Below are positions 11,163-22,436 of a stretch of DNA of 64,000 bases, one piece after another. Origin of the DNA: Coenobita brevimanus. Taxonomy: Eukaryota > Arthropoda > Malacostraca > Decapoda > Coenobitidae. Each line of letters starts with the position of its first letter. Within the stretch, counting starts at the first letter, position 1. The stretch spans positions 1-64,000 of the forward strand of contig JAVRFU010000143.1 of NCBI GenBank assembly GCA_032717465.1, read 5' to 3'. The position numbers and the translations under genes are program-made. The notes below the pieces were generated by a model that worked only from the letters and a program-made list of their open reading frames with translations, searched no databases and had not been told where the DNA came from.

Positions 11163-11396
11163 GGTCTATCTATCTATCTATCTATAGCCCAACGCCCTAA
11201 TCCCGCAAAGGGTGGCCGCAGACAAAACGCCTCCAAGTCACTCTGTCACCCACCATTTGACTCCCCTCCCCCCAACTCACCCCCCCCTCCCTCATATACC
11301 TCTCAACTCCATCCCTCCACCTTATCCTCGGTCTACCCCTCCCTCTCCCTCCCTCCACCTCACCTACATACACCCTCTTAGTCAGTCTTTCATTTA
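11163..11396 (-). mobile_element. LINE-B 3' fragment
   Basis: Starts on the plus strand with the tail (CTAT)n, then AGCCCAACGCCCTAATCCCG, the reverse of the LINE-B 3' end, and runs into the coding tail rich in RGRPR-type codons. The 5' end is truncated near 11396. It is a divergent copy with no intact frame. Confidence 0.8.
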
Positions 11397-11884
11397 AAGG
11401 TAAAATTGCTAATTTTTTGCCAACCTTTATGGTAAGAACATTATTTTTTTGGTGTAGAGTCTCAAGACTGCTAGGAAATATTTATATTTTTGAGTGATGT
11501 AGATGGATTAGTCTGTGCTGACTTGCACTGTTATACAGTGTCTGTGCAGCAGAGATTGTACCAGTAAAGAAAATTATAGTACTGTAGAAGGGACATTCTT
11601 AGTTTCTAGATAATGTCAAGAGACTGTATTGTGTATGGAAGTGTGTATGAGTACTCACACAAAAAAGCAAAGCAACATTCCAGTGGTAAACACTAGAGCA
11701 ATTTATGTTCCAAATGTAAATCATATTCTGTTCAATATTTTCCTTTCATATATTGTTCTAAACATTGTAACACAGACTTGTTTGGCTGTGAGTGTGTGTA
11801 GCCTATGCAGTGGCCATCCCTTGACAGTATACCACTATTAATTTTTAGTCTCCCTGAGCACAGGAATTAACACTCCTCAGATAC

Positions 11885-12060
11885 CTTACACAGATTAACA
11901 GTAATGAAGGAAGAGGTGTTTGGTTCCAAGTGATAAGTTTGCCATGCTGAAGGAGACGAGACATTTAAAGACTGTAAGTGGTAGGGAGAACCCGTACTAA
12001 TGGAAGCTTGTCTGTTAATATCGTTACCACAAGACAAAATGTAATGTTTCAACACCACAG
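11885..12060 (-). CDS. Putative internal exon (second of a phased pair)
   Basis: Acceptor TTTTTCACAG and donor AAG|GTATCTG bound 176 open bases encoding VVLKHYILSCGNDI and later SSPSAWQTYHLEP, ending FITVNLCK. It enters in phase with the exon at 12153-12252, from which it is separated by a 92-base intron. Exit phase is 0. The peptide has normal composition with no repeats or transposon motifs. Family not recognised. Confidence 0.45.
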
Positions 12061-12152
12061 CTGTGAAAAACCTTGGTAATATCTCATTTACAATAATTAG
12101 TGTTCAGTGGGTGAGGGGAAGTTTGGCGTACAAAGTAACCTGTACAGTATAC

Positions 12153-12252
12153 CTGATACTGTAACAAAGCTGTTACAGTTATTAGGCAACTTATATACCA
12201 TAAACTCTCCATTCACAAGGTCAGTAGTCAGATTCAACATTTTGATGTCTAC
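12153..12252 (-). CDS. Putative internal exon (first of a phased pair)
   Basis: Acceptor TTGATTGATCAG and donor CAG|GTATAC bound 100 open bases encoding VDIKMLNLTTDLVNG and EFMVYKLPNNCNSF, leaving one base that combines with the next exon to give alanine. Correct phase joining of two neighbouring open segments with usable splice sites supports a real gene. Upstream exons were not found with confidence; a weak candidate is at 13183-13310. Confidence 0.45.
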
Positions 12253-12344
12253 CTGATCAATCAAACTCAGTGTGTGTGTGCGTGCATGCATGCATGTCTC
12301 TGTCTTTCGCTCTCTGTCTGTCTCACTTTAAATGTCTGAAGTGA

Positions 12345-12412
12345 GTCGTCTAGGCCTGGGTCCCTACACTCTGACTGGGGCAATAAAGGATTAGATGATG
12401 GATGGATGAGTA
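12345..12412 (+). mobile_element. SINE-F 3' tail fragment
   Basis: CTAGGCCTGGGTCCCTACAC then GGGGCAATAAAGGATT and ATGATGGATGGATG resemble the SINE-F ends at 62905 and 63605. Confidence 0.55.
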
Positions 12413-13180
12413 TACAATCTCTCTTTCAACCAAGATGAATGATTTAAGTAGGTACCACTGAGTTACATACCTCAGTTATTACTGCATGTTAGTCCCAGAT
12501 CTTTCTAATCAAACACAGCAGCCAAAATCAGAGTTTATGGTCTGTTACCAATGTGCAGTTACACCACTTTGTACTAGGCATATAAGAGGCAAACTTCCCC
12601 TTTTAGAGCTGTGAGCAAGAAGATAATTATAAGCCTGTATATAAGACAGATATTTGTGCAGAAACTTCAAGTAGATTTTACCATCAAGTATCAAGAAAAT
12701 TGTCTGACTTAATGATTGTGATGGAAATGTACAAAATTGTCCAGTATGTCTGTAGGTTATAGGAAAGCTTTTAGTGTCTGCCGTGCTTTTACAAACATGT
12801 GACAGTGCTCTAATCACGACAGAATTTTAATGTACAGTGTGTGGTTACTTGTAGTAGTTTATATTTCCTCTCTGTTTTAAGTCCCTACAATCACCAAACC
12901 AATGTTAACAGTAACCTTCCTAGTAATCTCAATTCCGTGCTGTATTTCTGTCATTTTGGAGATTTCATAATGCCTCTTTCTCAGCAAAATATTTTGCCTA
13001 TTACATCTTATTTTCCTCTTGTAAGATGCTGTTATTGTGAATGCCTAATGCCAATCTGTCTGGCTGAGCAGACCCACTGACCACAGGTAAGCAACTGGTT
13101 CTATGGATCCGTCCTACAGGTACGGTATAGTACATACACTGTACAGAGAACTGGTACCCCTTATTGGTAAAAAGTGTTTC
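12413..13180. other. No supported gene
   Basis: Unique AT-rich sequence. A minus-strand open stretch at 12545-12817 has possible splice sites but no matching phase to the exon at 12252, so it is not called. Confidence 0.4.
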
Positions 13181-13182
13181 AC

Positions 13183-13310
13183 CGGGATAGGACCAGGGTT
13201 GTTCTCAGGGCAAGGTGCAGGAAGCATGAGGAGGTTTGGCTCCTGAGTGGACAACTCAGCTGCTCCACCCAGGGTCACAATGCCACCACATGCAGGCTCC
13301 TCTTCAGCAC
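13183..13310 (-). CDS. Weak candidate exon, product unknown
   Basis: A 128-base open segment on the minus strand reads AEEEPACGGIVTLGG and later NNPGPIP before donor GTGAAA. Composition looks like protein, but the acceptor (TTTACAAAAGCAG) has a purine-rich approach and the opposite strand is also open. It could be an old repeat. Confidence 0.22.
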
Positions 13311-13319
13311 CTGCTTTTG

Positions 13320-14055
13320 TAAATTACTGATGCAAACTAAGGCCATACTTGAAATAAAGAAATATTAAGGAGAAAGATAAGGTGTAATATGCATACCTTA
13401 ATTGCAGAGAAAAATGTACTGTATTATGAAATCTCCAGAGCCATTCAAAATATGGCCCTTAGTGTAATGGTTATGTGTAATGATTTGTACAATATCCTGA
13501 CCATTACCCCTGTACTGCACCAATACACCCACAACATTTGGGTTATGGAGGCACTTGTATCACACCTATCAACAGCCTTACCCTTCTCTACATACACACT
13601 TTTATACATCTTGGCAGTTCACATCACTACACATGCACACACACAAATGCTCATCACAACCATACACAATAGACCTGGCTCACTTACTTGTACATCCCCC
13701 TACCTTTACATAATACATCCCTCACTTCCTGGTACCTTTGTCGTAAATTGTTTCTGAAGCCCTATCCACTCGGTTATTGTCGGGTGTCAGTAACTGAACA
13801 TAATGAGCCCATAATTAGCTAGTGAGCAATCATAACGAGTCCACACTAGAACATCTCGCTCATCCGCACATAACTTAGTGACAACAAAATTACTCTCTTG
13901 TGGCTCTATAAACAACAGGATGCTGTTGTGGGGTTCAAATAAATATGTCAATAAAAAATAAATCAATAAAAATCCCAATATCAAGAATGACACTGAGGTT
14001 GAAGTACGTCACCAATATGGAATGGAAGAAAAAGCAATTGGACCGGAGATGTGGA
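13320..14055. other. No gene or repeat recognised
   Basis: AT-rich unique sequence. The plus-strand frame at 13389-13757 has no motif and no splice support. Confidence 0.4.
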
Positions 14056-14059
14056 ATTA

Positions 14060-14290
14060 GTGAGCTGATTATGCACTGTATGTAGGTGAGGTGGAGGGAG
14101 GGAGAGGGAGAGGTAGACCGAGGATGAGGTGGAGGGATGGAGTTGAGAGGTATATGAGGGAGGGGGGGGTGAGTTGGGAGCAGGGCAGTGAAATGGCAGG
14201 GGACAGGGCGACTTGGAGGCGATTTGTTTGTGGCCACCCCAAACGGGATTGAGGCGTCTGGCAATAGATAGATAGATAGATAGATTAAAA
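14060..14290 (+). mobile_element. LINE-B 3' fragment with (TAGA)n tail
   Basis: 5'-truncated copy ending GGCCACCCCAAACGGGATTG, then GGCGTCTGGCAATAGA and four to five TAGA units. Confidence 0.85.
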
Positions 14291-14299
14291 AATAATAAT

Positions 14300-15200
14300 A
14301 ATAATATAATAAATCAATCAAGTGAGGTGGTAGGGCTACAGAGGTACATAGTATCTGGTACAAACACATAAATACACAAACCTATACAAGCCATATCTAC
14401 ATCACAACTTTTAACTCCCTCACTCCAATAATATTCATATTTTATTGTTGCTACCGTACTTTCAGAGGTTTGAATTAAGTTTGGCTGAGACTTTTCACAC
14501 TGGATGGGTTAAGTGGGGCTTGCAATAACCTTTTCAATATGAGAGGCCTTTCTTAATATGAATTTGGAAGTAGCAAGACTAATTTTAACTAACTGATCAT
14601 CACTGAGTTGTCTTTATCTGTGGCAGTGCGTATGCACCTCTAGATCCTACTAGATATTTTGAACTTTTCTACAAGTTAGCTAGTCAGATCACCAAATATT
14701 TTCATGACTCAGAGGCAAATATCTCTTGCCTCTTTCAGGTTTAGAATTTTGTAGAATCAACTGCATTTTTTTTTCTTTAATAGGTAAATTTTGCACTGTT
14801 CAACCAAAGTGAAAATTCAAACTGTCACTTTACCTAGTTCCAGACTGTGTTATTAGGGTAAAATATTTAAATTTTCTGTTGTGTGTTTTGTCTGATGTGA
14901 ATGTACTCAGTGCAAAGAAGACTACAGGTGTTGCTAAAAATAAGGCTTGTGGAATTTAAAGAATGGCATGCCAGTGTTTATAAGATTTAGAGCATACTGT
15001 GAGTTAACTGTACTCAACCATATTAATTTTAGGTCAAACAAAATGAATAACAGGACATGCTGCAGGTTGTACACGAGTGACTACATCATTACTGTAAAGA
15101 AATTCAAAAGAGTTACCAGTACTGCACCGTGACTAATCCCTTCAGCCTAACAACTGCTCTGATATTTGACTTTTACTAACCTCCAGACCATTATATTTAA
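14300..15200. other. No supported gene
   Basis: AT-rich sequence between two LINE-B copies; an (ATA)n run at 14286-14312 follows the first LINE tail. Confidence 0.4.
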
Positions 15201-15204
15201 TACA

Positions 15205-15508
15205 GAAGATGTGATAGGAAGCGTTATGAGGAAAACACTGAGGTGGTTTGGCCATGTGGAGAGGATGGAGGGTGAAAGACTGACGAAGAGAGTGTATGTG
15301 AGTGAGGTGGAGGGGGGAAGAGGGAGGGGGAGGCCGAGGATGACATGGAGGGATGGGGTGGAGAGGTATATGAGAGAGGGGGGTGTGAGTTGGGAGCAGG
15401 GGAGTGAAATGGCGGGGGACAGGGCGACTTGGAGGCGATTTGTTTGTGGCCACCCCAAATGGGATTGAGGCGTCTGGCAATAGATAGATAGATAGATAGA
15501 TAGATATT
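15205..15508 (+). mobile_element. LINE-B 3' fragment, C-terminal coding tail intact
   Basis: Open reading in one frame encodes the ORF2 C-terminus: TLRWFGHVERMEGE, then TKRVYVSEVEGG, RGRPRMTWRDGV and DRATWRRFVCGHP, ending at the shared 3' end and a (TAGA)n tail at 15480-15507. It is 5'-truncated, so no enzyme domain remains. It is the best reference for the LINE-B tail in this window. Confidence 0.9.
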
Positions 15509-15509
15509 T

Positions 15510-16930
15510 TTAAAACTTGGGGGGGTTCAATATCAGACAAATTACCTTCTTCTCAGCTAAAGATCCGCCCTATACTGAATAAAATTATCTGGTGGTGGTG
15601 TGCTTAGAATACCAAATGCTATCACGTTGAAGGGGTTAACTGATGAGAACCCACTTTACTGACTGGCAAAAGTATGCAGACCCAAGAGCCATTCTTTCTG
15701 CACACCCTCTACACACACTTTAGCTGGAGGGTAATAAAGGACAAGACCCTATACCTAATGCATACTTATCTAAAGTTAACACCACCAATGCAGATGGCTG
15801 TTATTTTACTCTTACTATCTCCAAGTGATTTTATTTAGCTCAGGAATGATGTTTCAACCTGGGGACACAGATATAGCCTACAATAACCCTATATGACTAA
15901 GGTTCTTAAGCTAAATGAAACTGTTCAGCAGCCACAATAATAAAACGTACATTGTTCCGCCCTACCTCACCACATCCTAGGGTTGGAAAAGAGGTTTAGA
16001 TGATGATGAGGATGAATTATTTAACCGAGTCCAACTGTGAAGTGTTTGGCAGCTCCTGGATATGTAAACAATCTCACACACTACTTAAGCAACAGAAAAT
16101 TAATGAATATACCCCAAGCCATTTGTAACTCAGTGTACACCTTGCTCATACGTTACTCCTGAGAGGCGTAGTGTTGGTGCTGATACTGTCAATACCTGCA
16201 ATGTATGGTGAGCAACTGTGCTGGTGTGTGTACGGTAGTGTATGGAAGGAGCGTACTTGGAATACCCTGATATAGTATTAATGATACTCCTGTAATATAA
16301 AAAAAATACTGGTGAAGCACTTAGAAATAACTGAGTATAAAACCAAACACAACATACTTAGTTTCTACTCAACTAGGTCAAATTTTTATAACTTATATTG
16401 TACTTATTTCTGCTTCCACATGTTTTTTCCTGACTGTAAGTCTGTGTGTGCCAAAGACAAAATGCATAATAAAGGTCATTGTGACTACATGACTCTTTCT
16501 TATCCTATTTTTTTACAGGTAATGAGAGCACTATTTTACAGCATAACACTGGTTTATATTTCATACCTACATACATTACTGTACACCATTAATATCAATA
16601 TTCATCATGATATTTTATGTACTAACTCCAAAATACAGCAGCCATACAACCTCCAGCATGGCTCACACAAATACCTGTCCTCTACCTGGGTGTCAACATC
16701 TACTTGGTTTTTCATTCATCCATCCTACAAAACTTCTACTGGTGTCATTCATCACGCATCTGGAATACTGTTCAATAGATCAGCATAAAATAATGGCTAT
16801 ACATTCAGTCATGCCCTTTCTTATAATATCTCACTCTTCAAATTCTTCCATCTCCACAGAGTATATATATTGTGTGTCTGAATTTTCATATTTTTCAGTG
16901 TTATGCACTATATACTGTCTTCAGTATTAA
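15510..16930. other. Mostly unique sequence with one SINE-D end
   Basis: No gene supported. The long plus-strand open frame at 16312-16788 has no motif. (ATG)-rich remains of SINE-D lie at 15960-16015. Confidence 0.4.
15960..16015 (+). mobile_element. SINE-D, truncated 3' end
   Basis: CCTAGGGTTGGAAAAGAGG then TTTAGATGATGATGAGG resembles the last 45 bases of the SINE-D copies at 25908 and 35728. Confidence 0.6.
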
Positions 16931-16937
16931 TATTAAG

Positions 16938-17322
16938 AAATGGGGACAGACACAGCAGTGCGTCCCTGCGTCCAAGGCCTGGAGGGGCTGGGTTTACAAT
17001 GGAAGAGTTGAGAGGTAGGATGGGACTGGAGTGTATTAGTGTTGTGATGAGGAGAGGTAGATTGAGGTGGTTTGGACATGTGGAGAGGATGGGAGATGAT
17101 AATTGGGTGAGGAAGGTGAGAAGTGTTAATATTGGGGGTGGGGTTATGAGGGGTAGACCGAGAATGACATGGGACGAGGTCATTAAGTGTGACCTTAGGG
17201 TTAAGGGACTGAACAGGGAGGCTGCAATGGATCGTGCAGCGTGGAGAGCCGCCATTAGGTGACCAAGGCCGACACATGCAAGCATGTTGGAGCCTTTAAA
17301 AACGAAACGAAACGAAACGATA
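16938..17322 (+). mobile_element. LINE-A 3' fragment with (CGAAA)n tail
   Basis: 5'-truncated copy encoding the ORF2 C-terminus: MEELRGRMGLECISV, RGRLRWFGHVERMGD, NIGGGVMRGRPRMTWD, RAAWRAAIR and stop. It then ends CATGTTGGAGCCTTTAAAAA with four CGAAA units. The coding tail is intact. Confidence 0.92.
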
Positions 17323-17329
17323 CTGTAAG

Positions 17330-18730
17330 TGCTTGAAAATAACATACAACACGTTCCAGAAAACTCATGTTACTGGCATAAATGTTAATGACATGATGCT
17401 GAAATACATGTAAAAAACATTAACTGGTTCTGCCACTCCTGATTTTGACCTTATATATTTTTCTCTTTTAACTTCCAATGCTTTTATTTTTCTGGATGAA
17501 ACGGAGATTTGCTAGCAAATCACCTAAATAAGGGCTTTGAATAATACGACACTTCTTACACCAATCAGCTGATGGTGAATTTCACCCTTAGGAAGTCTGA
17601 CTCATTGAATTCAGACCAGTATTTTTGTAAGTTCAACTCACCTCAATATGGGTTTGTAATTATACCTGGTATCTAACAGATCTAACCCCATTATGCTGTA
17701 AGTGCAAGTTTGGCGCTTCAAAGTGTCAAGTTTTAGCTCTGTTCTGCATTATGTATCCTTCAATTCCAATGATGCACTGGCACTTCCCATGAAATCTCCA
17801 TTATTCAAGTGATACCTAATACTATCTGAGAAAATGGGAAGAGATTTTAAGTTGCTGACATCCGCAGAAAAATTACTGTTGAAGTTGTTATTTGCAGAAG
17901 CCTACTGGATATTAAAATAATGTTTGCCACAGAGAGGTATGCAAACACAGAATCCATCCATCCATCATCCAATCCTACATTGCTCCATGAGGAGCGCAGG
18001 AGCCAGGGGCTAGGCAGAAAAGTTCTGGTAATCTGAAAATTTGTACTTATCAAGAAGTCATGATGGAAATGGCAAAGATGAAAAACATCACTGTTTAAAA
18101 CAGCATTATTTTTCACGTCATTTGCTTAGTTCATATGATGCACGTTTTTATACTGGCATAGAGTACTTTATGTGTGTTCAACTTTTGTGATTCTCTTTTT
18201 CAGTGACAAATAAAAGGTACCATATCCAGTCTTTCCTTTACATGCAAATCCCCACATCCACTGCGAGGCTGGACTGCACTGAATTAGGTCTGGCTTACGG
18301 AAAACAAGTCTACAGTATTCATTACATGCCAATTCTCCCACCAGTTCTGAGGTTGGGCTATGTGGAATTTGTTTTGACTAGTGGGAAACAAATCTGTAGT
18401 GTCCTTCATTGACTTTCATGCTGCCTGATGTAAGCCAAGTCGAATGGGGCCCAGTAAATCTCACAACCACCTACACACACCTCTGCTCATAAATGCTCAA
18501 AAGCCTTTACTGCTTTTGCTGAGTACCTGTACTTCAGCACAAATTACATTATGTAATCTTGTACAATACAATCTACTAAATCCACAAAACTGTCTGAACA
18601 TAGTGGTTACCAGTTAGGCAAAAGGGCAATGGCCAAAGTTGAAAACATGACAGGATGAAGGACTAAAACAACAACAACTATATATACATTAGTAACTTAC
18701 TGATGAAGCAGTGATGATGCAGGCGTCTGA
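17330..18730. other. Presumed mRpS10 3' flank; no other gene
   Basis: Holds a SINE-F tail and, at 18240-18420, a diverged direct duplication of about 86 bp (CATGCAAATCCC..ACAAGTCTACAGT versus CATGCCAATTCT..CAAATCTGTAGT). No coding signal. Confidence 0.4.
17946..18016 (-). mobile_element. SINE-F 3' tail fragment
   Basis: Plus strand reads TCCATCCATCATCCAATCCT then ACATTGCTCCATGAGGAGCG and AGGAGCCAGGGGCTAGG, the reverse of the 3' ends at 62905 and 63605. Confidence 0.75.
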
Positions 18731-18733
18731 TGA

Positions 18734-18790
18734 TCAAACCGACACTTCTGATGATGGTTTGACATGTTGGGGAAGCTTCTGGAGTTCATG
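18734..18790 (-). CDS. mRpS10: mRpS10 terminal coding exon
   Basis: After acceptor TGTATCATCCACAG the exon reads HELQKLPQHVKPSSEVSV and stops at TGA (18736-18734). It enters at phase 0, as left by the exon at 24172-24370. The LxxLPxHVK pattern matches the C-terminal end of mitochondrial uS10m in animals (LEQLPEHIK in the human protein as I recall it). The protein is a small-subunit component of the mitochondrial ribosome. The final tail is short compared with vertebrates. A 3' UTR follows but no clear poly(A) signal was identified. Confidence 0.85.
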   Translation of the reverse strand, partial: HELQKLPQHVKPSSEVSV

Positions 18791-18965
18791 CTGTGGATGA
18801 TACACTCATTAGCAAAGCAAAAACTATTCAATATTAGGCAATGTCAGCAATAAAAATAAATTACTTGACTGCAATCCAATACACTGATGTTAGTAACAAA
18901 CCATACAAAGTATGGCTGTATGCACAAGTTAGAGTAAGCACTTCACTCATGCATTAGAAATCTAT

Positions 18966-19336
18966 CTATTTCTATTTTTCTATTGCCAGACACCATAATC
19001 CCGTAAAGGGTGGCCATTTGACACTGAGTTAGTTGTTTTACAGGGAGGGGCACCAACCCTCCACCAACCCACTTGTTGACACGTAGGGAGCACGTATGGT
19101 TTGGTTATATGGTTACCACCCAGCGTTGTAAATGGTTTCTTGGCTTACAGGAAACCATTTGGCTTGTCACTCAATGTAAAGCCACCTGTAAAGGAAAGAA
19201 AAGGCATAAGAAGTGACAGGAAAGATAGGAGAAATAGGAAGAGAGGAGGGCAGGCACAGAAAAAGAATGATAAAAGCTAAGGAAGTAGGCAGCACTACAT
19301 CAAGTGAGTGGATGATGGTCGCAGAGAATATTCATC
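18966..19336 (-). mobile_element. Element H, copy 2
   Basis: Reverse complement of the complete element at 39499-39868 over its whole length. On the plus strand it begins with the tail CTATTGCCAGACACCATAAT, passes the hairpin (AAATGGTTTC at 19130-19139, GAAACCATTT at 19151-19160), and ends near GAGTGGATGATGGTCGC. Divergence is moderate. It has no open reading frame. Confidence 0.85.
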
Positions 19337-19751
19337 ACCATTACCATCATCATAATCTGTGACACTTGCTCCCTACTGCAAACCCTCCACTGACAAGGAT
19401 AACCAGGAGAAATGTCTCCAGTCTACACTGTTGTCTCACATACCCCTCTCCTCTCTCTCTCTCTTACACCCCTCTTCCTTTTCCTTCTTCCCTCACCAAT
19501 GGACTGCTTCATTCTCTTCTTCCCTAGCAGATATGGTTGGCCTTTTCCTATATTAGCCATCTCTTAATCAGGACAACTTTGGTACTTTATTCCAGCAAAT
19601 GCCAAACATTATTCAGCCGAGAGAGAGTACATAACCATAAAATTAATACTGGTACCCTCTCACAGTTGACAACTCTTGTATTCTATTCTAGCTAATGTTA
19701 TATGCTTTTATTCACCTGAATGGGAGTCACAGGAGGGTGATGGAGTTAATG

Positions 19752-19976
19752 TCTATCTATCTATCTATTGCCAGACGCCTCAATCCCGTTTGGGGTGGCC
19801 ACAAACAAATCGCCTCCAAGTCGCCCTGTCCCCCGCCATTTCACTCCCCTGCTCCCCACTCACACCCCCCTCTCTCATATACCTCTCCACCCCATCTCTC
19901 CATCTCATCCTCAGCCTCCCCCTCCCTCTTTCCCCCTCCACCTCACTCACATACACTCTCTTCGTCAGTCTAAAAA
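19752..19976 (-). mobile_element. LINE-B 3' fragment
   Basis: Plus strand shows (CTAT)n, TTGCCAGACGCCTCAATCCC, then the reversed C-terminal coding tail up to TCTTCGTCAGTC. It is 5'-truncated at the same segment as the copy at 35085. Confidence 0.88.
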
Positions 19977-19979
19977 CAA

Positions 19980-20830
19980 ACCATCAAGGAAGTAACAAAG
20001 AAGTTCACTTAAACATATAGATGCAGCTCTTCTTCTACACATAACTATACTACCTACTACACACCATGTCCCAGAAGCTATTCAAAATCCTAGAAAAGGG
20101 ACCTGTGTACTGTAAAGAGTACCTAGTCACTCTACAAGGTAAAAATGTGAAAAATCTAAAAAAGAGTTCACAGAAGGCCAAGAAAGCATTCATTACAATT
20201 AAAGGGTTAAGGCCAGGGCATCCATCAAGCAGCCTAAGGGCAAAATGTGGCCTACCTCAGATTATCAAATCAATTGGTAACAAGTAAATCATTAAGATAC
20301 CTTACTGACTCCCCACAACCTCTTTCTCTTCACATTGTTGCAGCTCTATCCTCCTACTACTGCTTTTCACTGATCGCTGCTTTTCTGAAATGTCTACTAT
20401 AACCTTCCCCAAGTACAATGGGTGTGAAGTATTCATCTATCAATGCACTGTCACCTTTTTCTGTCCAGTTCTTCAACAAAGGAAGTAATCTATATTCTCA
20501 AGCTTTCATGTAAGCAATGGGCCAACTCTGGAACACTCTTCCACAATATGAATTTCTCTCTGCCTACAACCTTAATTCTTGTGCATCCAATTTGTCCAAT
20601 TACCTCAAAATGAACACACCTTGATTTTGGTTCTCTTGTTTATTTTTTCCACGAGAAGAGAAATTTCTTTGCAGGCTTCAACCATTTGGCTCGTTCCTTT
20701 TTTAAATACTGTATTATTATTATTATTATTAATAAAACACAAAGAAAACTAGCAAGTATGTCTGGCCTAACCACATACCTGCTGTTACCATTTTTTAAAA
20801 ATAATCAATAGAAAATCATACAACACTACA
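19980..20830. other. No gene recognised
   Basis: Intronic unique sequence with an (ATT)n run at 20713-20731. A 73-codon plus-strand frame at 20066 lacks any known motif or neighbouring splice support. Confidence 0.4.
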
Positions 20831-20839
20831 TTTACTATG

Positions 20840-21055
20840 CCCCATAATGAAAGACAGTACAAATAAATATACAGAATATATTCTTCTCCATAATTAAAGA
20901 TGGCAGACATAAACATACTCTGCCTCAAGAGGAAAGATGGCCCATATAAACACACCTGTACTTTGCCCCATAAGCTATGAGGGTGGACATAAACATATCT
21001 GTACTGTCCCATATAGAAAGATGGCAACTACACATAAATGTACTCTGCACTGTGA
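20840..21055. repeat. Degenerate tandem repeat, unit about 50 bp
   Basis: Four to five diverged units sharing CCATAA..AAAGATGGC, ACATAAACAT and CTGTACT. Open frames through it are by-products. Confidence 0.5.
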
Positions 21056-21663
21056 GGAAGGAGGGTGGTGGGGGACAGGCAGTGAGATCCCTGATAAAGG
21101 TGAGTGCTGCCTTGTACTTCCAGCTGGGAATGCAGCACCACCAGATAAGAAAATGTTTTGGCTACTTGGAGAACTCTGCTTAGGGCTAGAAACTCTAGGG
21201 GTATATCATCAGTGGCAGAGGCTCTTCACAGCACCTCTTCCTTAGTGATTTAACTGGCACTTTACACAAACACACATCCCTCTTTTTATTTTATTTATAT
21301 TGCTTTCCTATCAGCATAATTTGCATCAATAATATACAAGAGGACATTAAGGTGTTCTGTGCATAACAAATTTCTATGGAAGAGGTGCTAAAAATCTGAA
21401 AAACCACAGAGAACAGAACCCTAAGATGCTAAAAAGTATAAATAACAACATGTGGAGGTTTTCCTTTACCAGCACAACATGAAGAACTCTGCTTATGGAT
21501 TGTAAACTCTGAGAGGCTATAATGTGCAGATATTTAAAAAGAAAAAAACAGGCATTATTCTATACCAATGATACTCAAAGGATTCTGCTGATCGGTATGG
21601 AACTCTTGAACATTAAAAAGAATTCTACAGTACCCAGAATAATAAAATAAAAAATAATTTGAT

Positions 21664-21856
21664 TTTACACCAGGTATCCCCGAAGGGCTAAGGCGTTGCC
21701 CCTGGGTAGAGGACTTTGGATTGGAGCGTGTAGCATTTTATGACTGGATGCCCTTCCTGATGTCTACCAATGACCCTTGGGTGGATTCGATCCTCCGACC
21801 CTTCGGCCAGAGAGGAGCGCTCTAACCCACTGAGCCACAGCTGTACCCAGAAATCT
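21664..21856 (-). mobile_element. SINE-E: tRNA-derived SINE with RTE-like 3' end
   Basis: On the minus strand a tRNA-like head shows an A box (TGGCTCAGTGGG) and a B box (GGATCGAATCC) at the expected spacing for RNA polymerase III. It is followed by CATCAGGAAGGGCATCCAG, a motif common at the ends of RTE-type LINEs. The element ends in an A/T-rich TTATTTTATTATT tail. Confidence 0.85.
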
Positions 21857-22012
21857 ACATATTTAAAAAAATCTCAAGGTTTTATGCACAGTCAAGGGCA
21901 AAAGTCTATCTCCTTTTCCACTGCATCTCCTTCACGCTTAGGCATGTCCATCACTTTCCTCCCTGATGCATTACTAAAAGAGCAACATGTGCAGACAGAA
22001 AAATATACCACA

Positions 22013-22395
22013 ACTCTCACAGTTTAGGATATCAGCCAGCAGAGGAAAGCGAGAAGTAGGAGAAGTGAAATATTAAGGCAGAGAAACATACAAGCCTCTC
22101 TCAGCTTAAGAATACTAACCTGCTGAGGAAAGTGACAAGATGAAGAGGTGAAATATTAGGGCAAAGAAACATAACAAGCCACTCTCAGTTAAGGAATATT
22201 AGCGAAAAAGAGAAAGTGACAAGCAGAGGAGGTGTAATATTAAGGCTGAAAAACACCCCAAGCATCTCACATCTTAGGAATTTTAACCAGCAAGAATAAT
22301 GGAAAGCAGAAGAGGTGAACTATTTGAGCACAGAAACAGACAAAGGCTCTCACAGTTAAAGAATACTAGCCAGCTGAGGACAGTGTAAAGGAGTA
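22013..22395. repeat. Degenerate 81-bp tandem repeat, about 4.6 copies
   Basis: Successive units share TCTCACAGTTTAGGA, CAGC..AGGAAAG, AGAAGTGAAATATTAAGGC and AGAAACA..CAAGC. Units differ by about a quarter of positions, so the array is old. Confidence 0.75.
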
Positions 22396-22436
22396 TGAGT
22401 GAAACATGATGCAAATCTTTATCACCAACTGCACCG

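Noticed and set aside
11079..11397. Pro/Ser-rich frames antisense to LINE tails (also at 2040, 16908, 19695, 34963, 35081)
   Set aside because: They are the non-coding strand of LINE ORF2 C-terminal sequence and recur wherever that sequence does.
12545..12817. A 90-codon minus-strand frame as an exon of the unidentified gene
   Set aside because: Possible splice sites exist, but none gives a phase compatible with the exon at 12252.
16312..16788. A 158-codon plus-strand frame
   Set aside because: No recognised motif, AT-rich unique sequence, and no consistent splice sites.
20066..20287. Lys-rich 73-codon frame starting MSQKLFKILEKG
   Set aside because: No relative recognised and it lies within the mRpS10 intron without splice support.
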